A stretch of 64,000 nt of DNA from Streptomyces sp. DH41 (GCF_029813785.1 NZ_JARVKY010000008.1:124001-188000); one strand, 5' to 3'; numbered from the stretch's first letter, positions 1 through 9,049 are shown. Notes: generated by a model not told the origin, from the sequence alone. Made by a program: numbers and translations.

Positions 1-1
1 C

Positions 2-616
2 GACCGGCACGCGATCCTCCATCTCGACGTCCGGCTCCATCCGGACGACCGGGAGCTGACAGGTCCCGAGTGGTCGGAAACCGCCCACCGGTTCGCGCGG
101 GCCGCTGGTATCGAGGTGCCCGGCGCCGCAGAGCACGGGTGGCGGTGGATCGCTGTCCAGGGCCAGCCCGGACGTCTGGATCTGATCGCCAACCTGATCC
201 ACCTCGACGGCACCTGGCGCACCCCTCCCGCCGACATCCTGCGACGGCTTGCGGACGAAGCGCGCCGCATCGAGCAGGACCTGAACCTGATCCCCGTCCG
301 CACCGGCACCACGCAGTGGTCCGCTGCCCGTACGGTCCCGACCGCGTCGGCGCAGCTCGCGGGCGTCCTCGCGCAGCTCGCCGACGAACAGGCCGGCCCG
401 CTGGCCACGGTCCGCGGTCTGGTCGAGCACACCGCTTACCGGATCGCCCGCCAACCGGGGGCTGCCGGCACGGACACGGCACACCGTCTGGAGCTGATCG
501 CCCGCCGCCTCCACGCGATTCAGCAGGACCTGGACGCCACTGCGGCCCATCTGGCCCAGCCCCGGGCCGCCGCCGCACCGGCCGCGGCCCGGCGCACCAC
601 CCACCGATCTCTGTAG
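2..616 (+). CDS. Relaxase/mobilization-like protein, C-terminal part (5' end outside window)
   Basis: The frame is open from the first bases and ends at TAG 614-616, so about 204 residues of a longer protein are visible. The visible start (HAILHLDVRLHPDDRELTG, then a PEW segment) resembles the central part of Streptomyces plasmid and ICE mobilization proteins, where a conserved RWIAV strand is followed by an HxHxV metal-binding strand. Here RWIAVQ is present, but the expected His-x-His segment reads RLDLIANLI, so the metal ligands appear lost. The remainder is a helical, Ala/Arg-rich tail. It is followed at 14 bp by a chain of small genes. The family call rests on remembered similarity. It could be a non-catalytic accessory paralogue. 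Confidence 0.55.
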   Translation, partial: DRHAILHLDVRLHPDDRELTGPEWSETAHRFARAAGIEVPGAAEHGWRWIAVQGQPGRLDLIANLIHLDGTWRTPPADILRRLADEARRIEQDLNLIPVRTGTTQWSAARTVPTASAQLAGVLAQLADEQAGPLATVRGLVEHTAYRIARQPGAAGTDTAHRLELIARRLHAIQQDLDATAAHLAQPRAAAAPAAARRTTHRSL

Positions 617-629
617 GAGAAACGTCTTT

Positions 630-1334
630 TTGCCCCGCACCACCGGCCGCTTGCTGGACATCCGCCGTGACCAGCACTCCGGCGAACTCCTCGCCCGCGG
701 GGGCGACGCTGAGGCGCACAGCATTCTCCAGCGCGCGAGATTCGTCGCTGTCGTCCGCCTCCACGAGAGCTACCACCGCGCCCCCGCCGGCCTGACCGAG
801 GACGAGGAGACCCGTCTCGCCATCGATGCCGTAGGACGCCTGCGGGCCGTCGGGTACCACGTCGACTGCGACGAGCGCTTCGACACCGACGCCCGCCCCG
901 CCAGCTATCCCACGCTCGGCGCCTCGGTCTCCCACCTCGCCGAACGCCTGCGCGAGGCCACCGACACCGCCGAGGCAGCCGACATACTCACCGAACTCAC
1001 CGCGCCCCACGACGGCATCCTCGCTGGGTTCGAGGAAACCCTCGGCGCCCTGGCGGAGTTCTTCGACGGGCTCGGCGACGCGAGCGATCCGTACACCGCC
1101 GGGCGCCTGCGTTACCTCGCCGACGCATACGTCCGCGTCATCCGCTCCGACCTCGCGCACACCCGCGGACGGCTGGCCGACCGGCACGCCCCTCACCCCG
1201 GCCGCCGCGCCTGCGCAGAGCAGGTTCCCGACCATGAGCCCGAACGCTCCGCGGTGTGCGCCTGCCCGCCCCCGCCGCGTGCACTGCCGGCCCCGGCACC
1301 GCCACCCGTCGGTGCCACCCGCCTGCGCCGCTGA
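630..1334 (+). CDS. Hypothetical element protein, YRLP-type module plus helical module
   Basis: 234 residues, TTG start with GGAGA at 616-620. Function unknown. Residues about 20-85 match a module repeated in several neighbours: a strand, a Tyr-His-x-Ala/Pro segment (SYHRAPAGL), a helix, then GYHVDCDERFD. Residues about 90-145 form a helical module (LAERLREATDTAEAADILTEL) also found in the products at 2115 and 3476. The C-terminus is a low-complexity Pro/Arg tail typical of genes in this element. The family appears to be confined to Streptomyces plasmids and ICEs, by recollection. Confidence 0.7.
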   Translation: MPRTTGRLLDIRRDQHSGELLARGGDAEAHSILQRARFVAVVRLHESYHRAPAGLTEDEETRLAIDAVGRLRAVGYHVDCDERFDTDARPASYPTLGASVSHLAERLREATDTAEAADILTELTAPHDGILAGFEETLGALAEFFDGLGDASDPYTAGRLRYLADAYVRVIRSDLAHTRGRLADRHAPHPGRRACAEQVPDHEPERSAVCACPPPPRALPAPAPPPVGATRLRR

Positions 1335-1359
1335 GCCCCTTCAACTGCCCAAGGATACC

Positions 1360-2118
1360 ATGCACGACCACGACATATCCGAGCGCCTTGCGTCTTACGC
1401 CGACGTCCTCGCCGGCGAACTCCCCGACACCTGGACCAGCACCCACCTGACGGGCGACGCCAAGGACGACCTCATCGAACTCACCGACCGCATCTGGGAC
1501 CTGGACCTGGTCGCCGCCTCCCTGGCCGAACACCCCCTGCAGCAGGCAGCCGTCCTCAGCCGCCCCGACGGTGCCCAGCTCGTCCTGATCGACCGGCACG
1601 ACGAACGCGACGGCTTCCTCCTCGCCGCCGTCGCCCCGCACGCCCTGCCGGACGAGGCGTACCGCGGCGTCCCCGAGCCCAACGGCATCGCCCTGACCGA
1701 CGACCCGTTCCTCGGCGCCGAGCAGGTCGCCGGCGATCTCCTCGTCCGCTACGACCGTGCGCTCGCCCAGGTCCGGCACAACGCCCTGGACGGCATCCAG
1801 CCCTCCCAGCCGGACCGGGTCGTCCTGACCTGGCAGCCGGACGGCAGCGTCGCCACCGCCCCCGCCGACGACCGGGCCGGCACCATCCTCGCCGCCCACG
1901 GCTTCATCCAGGACCCGCACAGCGGCATCTACCGCCTGAGTGGCGACGACACCCAGGCCCAGGCCCGCGCGCTGCGCGAGATCGGCCCGCAGCTCGACGC
2001 GCTCGGCATCGGCACCGCCCTCCAGCACCCCGCCGGACGCCACGCGCCCACCTCCGCCCCGGCCTCCGTGCCGCCGGCCCCCGCCGGCGCCCGCACACCC
2101 ACCGCCAGGACGCGATGA
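1360..2118 (+). CDS. Hypothetical element protein with C-terminal YRLP-type module
   Basis: 252 residues. The frame is open from further upstream, but ATG 1360 has AAGGA at 1351-1355 and avoids overlapping the previous gene, so I use it. The N-terminal 150 residues are acidic and have no family I recognise. Residues about 155-235 repeat the module of the neighbours (ILAAHGFIQDPHSGIYRL, helix, LDALGIGTAL). The stop overlaps the next start as ATGA, which implies translational coupling. Probably cytoplasmic: no signal peptide or membrane segment is visible. Function unknown. Confidence 0.75.
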   Translation: MHDHDISERLASYADVLAGELPDTWTSTHLTGDAKDDLIELTDRIWDLDLVAASLAEHPLQQAAVLSRPDGAQLVLIDRHDERDGFLLAAVAPHALPDEAYRGVPEPNGIALTDDPFLGAEQVAGDLLVRYDRALAQVRHNALDGIQPSQPDRVVLTWQPDGSVATAPADDRAGTILAAHGFIQDPHSGIYRLSGDDTQAQARALREIGPQLDALGIGTALQHPAGRHAPTSAPASVPPAPAGARTPTARTR

Positions 2119-2774
2119 ACCAGACGGAGCTCGACTTCTGGGTCCTGGAGTACGTCACCATCACCAAGGACCCCCCTACCGGACTGGTCGTGGCCATCGG
2201 CGGCACCGAGCAAGCAGCAGACATCCTTCAGCGGACCGGCGGCTTCCTCACCTCTCCCGGACCCCGCGGGGACTACCACCGTCTTCCGCACGGCCTGCCC
2301 ATCGAGCAGCAGCGCCTGAAGGCGACCACCGCCTCGCACGCCCTGCTCGCCGCCGGCCACAGTGTCCACCTCGACCCCGCCCTGAACATGCTGGCCGCCC
2401 CCGACGGCGACCGTGACGCAGCCGTGCGCTACCTCACCCAACTCGCCGAGCGGGTCTCGGCCGCCGAGACCAGCAGCGAGGTGGCCGAGGTCCTGACCGA
2501 GGTCGCGGCCCCCGTGCACGGGCTGCTGCCCCTGACCAGAGAAGTGATCGTCCGCGCCTGGATCTCCGCCAGTGATCTCCACGGCGCCGCGCCCGGCGAT
2601 GAACCCGAGCCCATCGCACGGCTCGGTAGCACGGCCAACTCCCTGAGCGAGGCCGCCCGCGTCATCCTGCGCGCCCGCAACCACGCCGCCCGCCCGGCGC
2701 AGCGGCCAGCGACCGCACCGGCCCCGACACCGGCAGCGGGCCGTGCACAGTCCCCGGTTTCCCGCCGCCGCTGA
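2115..2774 (+). CDS. Hypothetical element protein, paralogue of the 630 product
   Basis: 219 residues, ATG overlapping the previous stop (ATGA). Residues about 25-85 are the repeated module (ILQRTGGFLTSPGPRG, then YHRLPHGLPIEQQ, then GHSVHLDPAL). Residues about 95-150 carry the helical module (LTQLAERVSAAETSSEVAEV). The domain order is the same as in the product of 630-1334, which indicates duplication. It ends in a Pro/Ala/Arg tail. Function unknown. Confidence 0.75.
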   Translation: MNQTELDFWVLEYVTITKDPPTGLVVAIGGTEQAADILQRTGGFLTSPGPRGDYHRLPHGLPIEQQRLKATTASHALLAAGHSVHLDPALNMLAAPDGDRDAAVRYLTQLAERVSAAETSSEVAEVLTEVAAPVHGLLPLTREVIVRAWISASDLHGAAPGDEPEPIARLGSTANSLSEAARVILRARNHAARPAQRPATAPAPTPAAGRAQSPVSRRR

Positions 2775-2791
2775 CCCCGGAGAAGAAACGT

Positions 2792-3199
2792 ATGGCCAAT
2801 CTGGCCGACGAGTACGGCACAGACGTCGAGATCTACATCAAGGCCCTGACGACCACCATCCACGCCGACACCCCCACCGGCGCCCCCGCCGGCCTCCACG
2901 ACCTGCTGGAACAGCTCGGCCTCGAACGCCACGAATACCCCACAGGCGAGCCGCTCTACATCTGGCACACCGTGCCCGACCACCTCGGTGCCGAGGAGCA
3001 GAAACACCTGGCGAACCGCGCCATCCCCGCCCTGCTCCTGGCCGGATACACGGTCAACTGCGACCCCGAGGTCTTCGACGAGGCCCTCTACCAGCAGGCC
3101 GTGCACCGCCTCCGGGCGCGCGCGGCCCGCCCCGCCCCGCAGCAACCGGCGCCCGCCAGTTCCCCCTCGCGCCCCGCACCGGCCCGCCGCGCCCCGTAA
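2792..3199 (+). CDS. Small hypothetical element protein, single YRLP-type module
   Basis: 135 residues, ATG preceded by GGAGAAG at 2779-2785. Almost the whole protein is one copy of the repeated module: LLEQLGLERHEYPTGEPLYI, an EEQKHLANRA helix, and GYTVNCDPEVFDEAL. A short Pro/Ala tail follows. This is the simplest member of the family and defines the module boundaries. Function unknown. Confidence 0.7.
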   Translation: MANLADEYGTDVEIYIKALTTTIHADTPTGAPAGLHDLLEQLGLERHEYPTGEPLYIWHTVPDHLGAEEQKHLANRAIPALLLAGYTVNCDPEVFDEALYQQAVHRLRARAARPAPQQPAPASSPSRPAPARRAP

Positions 3200-3267
3200 G
3201 CCCGGGCGGCCCCGGCACCACGCTGGGGCCGCCCACCTCCCCGCCGCCCAACTCCACGGAGAAACCC

Positions 3268-3453
3268 GTAGCACAACGCACACCCGCACCGATCAGCCAT
3301 CGGCTCAAACCCCGGCTCGCAACCGCCCTGTTCCGCCGCTATCTACGCGCCTGCATCACGGCCGGCCCCGACCGAGCCTCCCCAATGGCCGGCGCCCGCC
3401 CGGAAGCCGTCCCCACCGAAGCGCAACGCGTCGGGCAGCGCCACCACCACTGA
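3268..3453 (+). CDS. Possible 61-residue protein with GTA in the start position
   Basis: A 276-bp gap separates two packed genes. In it, GGAG (3258-3261) is followed after six bases by GTA and an open frame of 61 codons to TGA 3451-3453. The predicted product is basic (HRLKPRLATALFRRYLRACI). No ATG, GTG or TTG gives a comparable frame. It may be a gene whose GTG start mutated, a near-cognate start, or nothing; it has no homologue I recognise. Confidence 0.3.
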   Translation, partial: VAQRTPAPISHRLKPRLATALFRRYLRACITAGPDRASPMAGARPEAVPTEAQRVGQRHHH

Positions 3454-3475
3454 CCGTCCACGCACCCGGAGGAGC

Positions 3476-3859
3476 ATGTCCCACCCCGCGCCCTACCCGG
3501 TGAGACTGGCCGACGAGATCACTCGCCAGCTCGGCCAGCTCTCCGACCACCTCTCTCAGCTTCCCCCGCCCCAGGCAGCGCAGGTCATCGCCCGTGTCCT
3601 CGACCCAGACAACGGAGTCCTCGGCGGCGTCACTCACCTCGTCATCACCGGCAGCCACTTCGCCAAGAGCGAGGCAGAACGAGGCGCCCTGCCAGCGGAG
3701 GTATGGCTCGCCTTGGGCCGTGCCGCCAACGAACTGCACGACATCAGCCTGGACCTGGACGAGCACCAGGACCTCCTCCAGCACCTCGGTACTCGACCGG
3801 CCACCAGCGCGGCGAAGCCTCCGGCTCCTGCCCCGCTCGTCGTACGGCGGCGCCGGTGA
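3476..3859 (+). CDS. Small helical element protein
   Basis: 127 residues, ATG with a strong GGAGGAG at 3469-3475. Predicted all-helical. The core (LGQLSDHLSQLPPPQAAQVI, a short linker, then a second helix pair) aligns with the helical modules in the products of 630, 2115 and 4686, so this is a stand-alone copy. The C-terminus is a basic Pro tail ending VVRRRR. The stop overlaps the next gene's GTG (GTGA). Function unknown. Confidence 0.7.
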   Translation: MSHPAPYPVRLADEITRQLGQLSDHLSQLPPPQAAQVIARVLDPDNGVLGGVTHLVITGSHFAKSEAERGALPAEVWLALGRAANELHDISLDLDEHQDLLQHLGTRPATSAAKPPAPAPLVVRRRR

Positions 3860-4659
3860 AGAAGAAGCAGTGGCAGGGCTGGGGGCCGGGCGAGCAGGCC
3901 GAGCAGCACTACCTGGTCCAGCCCCGTGCCCTGGCCGGCGGCGGTGACGTCCGGCACGTCTCGGAGTTCCTGCGCGCCTCGGGCTGGCGGGAGAAGTCCA
4001 AGAAGGGCGGCCCGCTGCTCATGGAGAGCCCGGACCGCACCGTCCGCGTCGCCTACGACCCCTACATGCTGCCGGGCGGATGGACCATCCACGGCCGGGC
4101 AGGCGGCGCGACCGGTGAATGGTCTGCGCACCTGGGCCGGCAGACTCCGGTGGAGATCGTCGCCGGTCTTACCGACGCCCTCACCCGCCCCCGCTCCGCA
4201 CACGCCCCCAACGTCTGGGCACCTCTGCAGGAGCAGAACTGGCACACGCGGTTCGAGGGCCAGGACTATTCGGCGAGCAGCCCCGACGGCACCGCGTGGA
4301 TGCAGTACCGCCAGGGCGTCGATGGCTCGGCGATGTGGTGGACCGGAGCGCAGGACAAGCAGGGCAACGGCTGGACTGCCCACTTCACGCCGAACACGCC
4401 GATGCACCTGGTCCAAGCCTTATCCACCGAACTTGCCGGCCCGGACCCGGTGATGCGCCCACGCGGACGTGTCCCGCACAGCGCCCAGATCCGGACCTGG
4501 TCGGTCTCCGTCAAGCCCTCCCAGCTCAGCGCCTGGCAGCAGGCCCGGATTACAGCTGCTCGCGCCGCCGCCTGGGCCCGCAACAGCGCCCGAAGCGCCC
4601 GGCCCCGCACCACCGCCCGTCCCTACGCCCCGGCCGGCGGTGCCCGGACCCGCCGCTGA
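3856..4659 (+). CDS. DUF317 domain protein (two domains)
   Basis: 267 residues, GTG overlapping the previous stop. Two tandem DUF317 units are visible: residues about 20-115 (ESPDRTVRVAYDP, WTIHGRA, then TPVEIVAGLTDALT) and about 120-210 (SSPDGTAWMQY, WWTGA, then FTPNTPMHLVQALSTEL). The SPDG turn, Trp pair and TPxxLI.AxTxxL helix are hallmarks of this Streptomyces family of unknown function. DUF317 genes are common on Streptomyces plasmids and ICEs. This is one of five in the window. A basic low-complexity tail follows. Confidence 0.85.
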   Translation: MKKKQWQGWGPGEQAEQHYLVQPRALAGGGDVRHVSEFLRASGWREKSKKGGPLLMESPDRTVRVAYDPYMLPGGWTIHGRAGGATGEWSAHLGRQTPVEIVAGLTDALTRPRSAHAPNVWAPLQEQNWHTRFEGQDYSASSPDGTAWMQYRQGVDGSAMWWTGAQDKQGNGWTAHFTPNTPMHLVQALSTELAGPDPVMRPRGRVPHSAQIRTWSVSVKPSQLSAWQQARITAARAAAWARNSARSARPRTTARPYAPAGGARTRR

Positions 4660-4685
4660 TCTCCATCCCCATCTGAAGGAGCCCG

Positions 4686-5039
4686 ATGCCTGCCCCCACC
4701 CCGGAAACCCTGCGCGCCCTGACCGAAACGCTGTCGGACGTCACCGAGTACCTGCGCGAGAATCCCGACCCCGATGAAGCCCTCGCCCTCGTTGAGCCGC
4801 TCCTCGACGAGTACACGGGCCTGCCCGTCCAGCTCGCCGACACCCTGCGTGCCCTCGCCCGCACCATCCAGGAACACCAGGCCATCCCACGCACCGCGCA
4901 CGTCAACCTCCTGATCGCCGAGCTGCGCTCCGCCGCCTGGGAACAGACCGACCAGCACACCCTCCACTACGTCCTGGACGAACTGCGCGCGCTGCACGAC
5001 GACGCCGAGAGCGAGCAGGGGTGCAGCCGGTGCCGTTGA
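4686..5039 (+). CDS. Small helical element protein
   Basis: 117 residues, ATG with AAGGAG at 4676-4681. Predicted helical. The segment around LSDVTEYLRENPDPDEALAL followed by VEPLLDEYTG resembles the stand-alone helical module at 3476-3859. It ends with CSRCR, two Cys close together, probably too few for a metal site alone. It overlaps the start of the next DUF317 gene. Function unknown. Confidence 0.7.
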   Translation: MPAPTPETLRALTETLSDVTEYLRENPDPDEALALVEPLLDEYTGLPVQLADTLRALARTIQEHQAIPRTAHVNLLIAELRSAAWEQTDQHTLHYVLDELRALHDDAESEQGCSRCR

Positions 5040-5851
5040 GCGAGCGCCAGCTCGACGCCTTCGCCGACAAGCACGCCGGGCAGATCCCCTACGACACCAG
5101 CCCCCGCCACCTCGCCGGCCCGGGCGACGCCCCTCACGTCACCCACGGCCTGGCCGCGGCCGGATGGGCCACGGTCTCCGACCCGCTCAGCGCCGAGATC
5201 GTGATGGCCAGCCCCGATCACCGCTACCGCCTGCAGTTCGACCCGCAGACCGCCACCTCCGCCTGGTGGCGGCTGCGGGCCGCCCCCGGCGACAATGAAC
5301 ACGGCTGGTACGCCGAGTTCGGTGAACTCGTGCCGGCCGAGGTCCTCGCCGGCCTCACCGACGCCCTCATCACACCGCCCTCATCGCAACCGGACCCCTG
5401 GCAGCCCGTGACCAGCGCAGGCTGGCAGCACGACGATGCCAAGACAGCGCTCTCTCCGGACTCGCTGTGCCGCATCGAACACCGCCCCACGAGTGAGTTC
5501 CATGAACGGCCGTCCTGGCACATCGAGGTCAGGACAAGCAGCGACGAATCATTCCCAGGCCCGCAGATCTGGCACGCCTTCCTCGACGAGCACGTTCCCG
5601 ATCGCCTCGCCGGTGCCTTCCTGGGCGCGCTGGCCGACCAGAGCCCGCTGCAGCGCGGCATGTTCGACCGCACCGCCCACTACAGCGCCGTCCGGGAGCC
5701 GAGCCCGCTGCGCCCGCAGCAGGTAGTCGACGCGCACACCGCCCGGGTGAAGACGCTCCGCGCACAGGCCCGCGCCGTGCGCCGTCAGCAGGCCGCCCCC
5801 GCGACACCCCCGGCGCCCACGACCGCCGTCCAGCCGGCCGCCCGCCGCTGA
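5030..5851 (+). CDS. DUF317 domain protein
   Basis: 273 residues. Starts at GTG 5021, GTG 5030 and TTG 5036 are all possible; AGGGG at 5017-5021 favours 5030, inside the previous gene's last codons. It opens with the family's usual SPRHLAG entry motif, followed by two DUF317 units (SPDHRYRLQF, WWRLRAA, LVPAEVLAGLTDALI; then a second, more diverged unit ending VPDRLAGAFLGALAD). A basic Ala/Pro tail follows. Function unknown; paralogue of the proteins at 3856, 6453, 12501 and 19324. Confidence 0.8.
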   Translation: MPLSERQLDAFADKHAGQIPYDTSPRHLAGPGDAPHVTHGLAAAGWATVSDPLSAEIVMASPDHRYRLQFDPQTATSAWWRLRAAPGDNEHGWYAEFGELVPAEVLAGLTDALITPPSSQPDPWQPVTSAGWQHDDAKTALSPDSLCRIEHRPTSEFHERPSWHIEVRTSSDESFPGPQIWHAFLDEHVPDRLAGAFLGALADQSPLQRGMFDRTAHYSAVREPSPLRPQQVVDAHTARVKTLRAQARAVRRQQAAPATPPAPTTAVQPAARR

Positions 5852-5868
5852 CCTCAAAGGATGCTCTC

Positions 5869-6450
5869 ATCTCCCGCACCACGAACCACGGCCGCCGCAC
5901 CTCGCTGCGGCGCCTCAACCGCTACCTGCGCCACAGTGAACGGATCCTGGCGTCCTGGGACGCCTTCACCGCGTTCAACACCGACCTGGACGGCTGGCCC
6001 TTCGACCAGGACGCCTACGGCCGCCGGGCCGCCGTCCGTGACGCAGACACCGCCGCAGCGTTCGCCAGTATCCGCCCCGGTGCCCGCCAATTGCTGGCCA
6101 CCGCCCGGCTCCAGCTCCAGCACCTGCCCGCACACCTCACGCGGGCCAGCTGGCCCGGGCAGCTGACCATCCTGGAGGAGGCACTGAGCCACCTCGACGC
6201 CCTGGACGCCCGGTGGCAAGAGACCAGGGCCCAGCTCCCCGAGGGCACCGGACCGGGCAGCGCAGCGTATGTCGACGCGCTGGACGAGCATCACGCGGAG
6301 TGCTGGAGCTACCTGGACGACTGGGCCTGCCACGGCCGCGTCGTCCTCGACATCCAGGCCGCCGCACGCCGAGCACCGTCCCGGCCGAAGCGCCCGCAGC
6401 TTCCCGCCCTGACGTCCCGGCGCAGCGGACACGGCGCGAGGGGGCGGTGA
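5869..6450 (+). CDS. Hypothetical element protein, apparent ATC start
   Basis: 193 residues if read from ATC 5869, seven bases after AAAGGA (5856-5861). The ATG at 5861 is in another frame, and the first ordinary in-frame start is TTG 6091, which would remove 74 residues of good coding sequence (SRTTNHGRRTSLRRLNRYL, then SWDAFTAFNTDLDGWPFD). The first residues after the start (xSRTT) resemble the MPRTT start of the product at 630. Predicted helical, with several Trp. Function unknown. Confidence 0.65.
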   Translation: MSRTTNHGRRTSLRRLNRYLRHSERILASWDAFTAFNTDLDGWPFDQDAYGRRAAVRDADTAAAFASIRPGARQLLATARLQLQHLPAHLTRASWPGQLTILEEALSHLDALDARWQETRAQLPEGTGPGSAAYVDALDEHHAECWSYLDDWACHGRVVLDIQAAARRAPSRPKRPQLPALTSRRSGHGARGR

Positions 6451-6452
6451 CC

Positions 6453-7229
6453 ATGCCCGAGGTCCCCGTCAACGTCGACATCGACTACATCGCCCCGCGC
6501 CACCTGGCCGGCGGCGGTGACCCCGCCTGGGTCACCGTCCCCCTCCACCGTGCCTGCAGCTGGAGCTACGGTCACGACCCCCTGATGCCCCGCGTCCTGC
6601 TTTCCAGCCCCGACCAGAAGGCACCCCTGCGGCTGGAGCCTGACCCCGACGGACGGTGGTGGACTCTGCAGCACGCCGCCGCGCCGGACCGGCCCGCCTG
6701 GTTCGCCAGCTTCGATGCCCGCACCCCCGTCGAGATGATCGCTGCGTTCACCGACGTGCTGACTGATCCCACTGCCGATCAAGGAGACAACTGGGATCCG
6801 CAGGAGCCGCTTCTGAAAGCGGGCTGGTCTCCGGCCTACAGCCACCACCGGCTGGCCTCACCCGACGGCACCGTCCGCGTCGAGGCCGACAAGACAACCG
6901 GGGCCTGGTGGGTCGACACCGCCCTTCGCGACTTCCGGACTCTGCTGTGGCAAGCCCACTTCAGCGAGCACACCCCACCGCACCTGATCACCGCGTTCAC
7001 CGCCGCGCTCACCGACCCCCGACCGGTGGCGCGCACCGCAGGCCCCTCCAGCCTCCCGACTCGCAACCCGGACCTCATCACCCTCTCGCACCGGGAAGTA
7101 CCCGCCCAGCAGGTCGCCGGCGCCCTGGAAGAACGCGTCCGCTCCCTCGCCGCACGCCGATCCGGCCCGCCGGCGACGAGTACGCCTCCTCCGCAACGGC
7201 CGCAGGCCGAGCGCCACCGCCTGCGCTGA
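6453..7229 (+). CDS. DUF317 domain protein (two domains)
   Basis: 258 residues. ATG 6453 is chosen over GTG 6447, which would overlap the previous stop, because GAGGGGG at 6438-6444 is better spaced for it. The protein starts with YIAPRHLAGGGDPAWVTVPL and has two DUF317 units with their SPD turns (SSPDQKAPLRLEP and ASPDGTVRVEA), WW pairs and TPVEMIAAFTDVLT and TPPHLITAFTAALT helices. It is the clearest family member in the window and a good reference for the frameshifted copy at 12501. Confidence 0.88.
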   Translation: MPEVPVNVDIDYIAPRHLAGGGDPAWVTVPLHRACSWSYGHDPLMPRVLLSSPDQKAPLRLEPDPDGRWWTLQHAAAPDRPAWFASFDARTPVEMIAAFTDVLTDPTADQGDNWDPQEPLLKAGWSPAYSHHRLASPDGTVRVEADKTTGAWWVDTALRDFRTLLWQAHFSEHTPPHLITAFTAALTDPRPVARTAGPSSLPTRNPDLITLSHREVPAQQVAGALEERVRSLAARRSGPPATSTPPPQRPQAERHRLR

Positions 7230-7261
7230 TCCCTCCCTCCCCGCCTGGAAGCACCTAGCCC

Positions 7262-9049
7262 TTGCCCCCCTCCTCCAGCAGCAACACCGACGGATACGAC
7301 CTCGTCCTGCGCCTCCTGTTCGGCGTGCTCGCCGTCGTCGTCCCCCTGTCCCACCTGGCCTGGCTGTGCGGCAACCTCACCGCCTCCCTCGCCGGAGGCA
7401 GCTGGGCCCCCTACCAGCCGACCAACGCCTTGCTCCACCCCGAGCAGGTCTGGCCCGAGGCCGGGGAGAACGCCCTGCTCATCGGGGCACGCATCGTTCC
7501 CGTTCTGCTTCTCCTGGCTCTCGGGGTGACGTCGGTCGCGCTGTGGGTCCGGCGCAAGAACCGCGGCGGCGGCCGGAAGAAGATCACCGGCATGGCCAAG
7601 GCACGGGACATCGAGCCCTTGATGGCCAAGGCGATCACCGACAAGGCCCGCTCGCTGCGCCCGAGCCTGAAGGACGCCAAGCACATCGAAGCCCGCGACA
7701 CCGGCATCCTCCTGGGCAACTTGCAGAACACCCGGCACGAGGTGCGCATGGGCTATGAGGATGTGGCCGTCGCCATCATGGCGCCCCGCTCGGGCAAGAC
7801 GACTTCGCTCGCCATCCCCTCGATGCTCGCCGCGCCCGGCCCCGTCCTGCTGACCTCGAACAAGGCCGCCGGCGACGCATTCACTGCCACATACGAGGCC
7901 CGCTCCCGCGTCGGGCAGGTGTGGACCATGGATCCGCAGCAGATCGCGCATGCCGCACGCGAGATGTGGTGGAACCCCCTCGCCAGCGCGAAAACCCTGG
8001 ACGGGGCGCACCGGCTCGCCGGACATTTCCTCACCGCCTCGGTGGACGCCTCCCAGCAGGGCGACTTCTGGTCCAAGGCCGGCAGCAACATCCTGTCCCA
8101 ACTGCTGCTGGCCGCAGCGCTCGATGAGCGGCCCATCACCGACATCATGCAGTGGCTCGCCTTCCCCGCCGACCGTACCCCGCTCGACATCCTCCGCGAC
8201 CACGACTTCGCCGCCGTCGCAGCACAGCTCAAGGGCACCGTCGAGGGACCCCCGGAGACGCGCGACGGCATCTACGAGACTGCCCGCCAGTACGCCGCCG
8301 CACTGCTGAACAACGAGATCGCCGCCTGGGTCACCCCGCAGAAGGACGTTCCCGAGTTCCGCCCGTCGGAGTTCGTCACCTCCACCGACACGCTGTACCT
8401 GCTGAGCAAGGACGGGGGAGGCGGGGCCTCGGCACTGATCGCCGCGTGCGCGGACTCCGTCATGCGCGCGGCCACCGCCCAGGCCGAACGGGCCGGCGGA
8501 CGCCTGGACCCGCCCATGCTGGCGATCCTCGACGAGGCCGCCAACGTGTGCAAGATCAGCGACCTGCCGGACCTGTACTCCCACCTCGGCTCCCGCGGAA
8601 TCATCCCGATCACCATCCTCCAGTCCTACCGCCAGGGCCAGAAGGTCTGGGGAGACGCGGGCATGGACGCCATGTGGTCCGCCTCGACCGTCAAGGTCAT
8701 CGGCTCCGGCATCGACGACCCCGACTTCGCCGACAAGCTCTCCCGCTTGATCGGCGACCACGACGTCGAGACCACATCGACCTCGCACTCGGAGTCCGGC
8801 AAGAGCACGTCGGTGTCGATGCGGCAGGAACGGATCCTGCCCGCCGACGCGATCCGAGCCCTGCCCAAGGGCACCGCCCTGTGCTTCGCCACCGGCATGC
8901 GCGCCGCCGTGCTCGACCTGCGACCGTGGTACCGAGAGCCAGGAGCCGGGGAACTGTCCGCGGCGTCCGCCCGCGCGTCGAAGGCGATCACGGCTCGCGC
9001 CGTCGCGAAGCACGCGCCGACACAGTCCGACTTCGGGACGGCCGCGTGA
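7262..9049 (+). CDS. VirD4/TraG-type conjugal coupling ATPase
   Basis: 595 residues, TTG start with GGAAG at 7247-7251. Two N-terminal membrane helices (about residues 13-37 and 73-96) are followed by a cytoplasmic ATPase with Walker A APRSGKTTS (about 174-182) and Walker B MLAILDEAANV, then the TraG/TraD C-terminal motif region (GSRGIIPITILQSYRQGQ). In type IV secretion, such proteins bring the relaxase-DNA complex to the channel. Classical Streptomyces plasmids instead use a single FtsK-like TraB, so a VirD4-like protein points to a T4SS-type or mobilizable element. No other T4SS channel genes are in the window. The stop overlaps the next GTG. Confidence 0.9.
   Translation: MPPSSSSNTDGYDLVLRLLFGVLAVVVPLSHLAWLCGNLTASLAGGSWAPYQPTNALLHPEQVWPEAGENALLIGARIVPVLLLLALGVTSVALWVRRKNRGGGRKKITGMAKARDIEPLMAKAITDKARSLRPSLKDAKHIEARDTGILLGNLQNTRHEVRMGYEDVAVAIMAPRSGKTTSLAIPSMLAAPGPVLLTSNKAAGDAFTATYEARSRVGQVWTMDPQQIAHAAREMWWNPLASAKTLDGAHRLAGHFLTASVDASQQGDFWSKAGSNILSQLLLAAALDERPITDIMQWLAFPADRTPLDILRDHDFAAVAAQLKGTVEGPPETRDGIYETARQYAAALLNNEIAAWVTPQKDVPEFRPSEFVTSTDTLYLLSKDGGGGASALIAACADSVMRAATAQAERAGGRLDPPMLAILDEAANVCKISDLPDLYSHLGSRGIIPITILQSYRQGQKVWGDAGMDAMWSASTVKVIGSGIDDPDFADKLSRLIGDHDVETTSTSHSESGKSTSVSMRQERILPADAIRALPKGTALCFATGMRAAVLDLRPWYREPGAGELSAASARASKAITARAVAKHAPTQSDFGTAA

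Noticed and set aside
6836..9013. A 725-codon open frame on the minus strand opposite the coupling ATPase
   Set aside because: Shadow frame caused by high GC at third positions; Gly/Val-rich translation without motifs, while the plus strand encodes a clear VirD4 protein.
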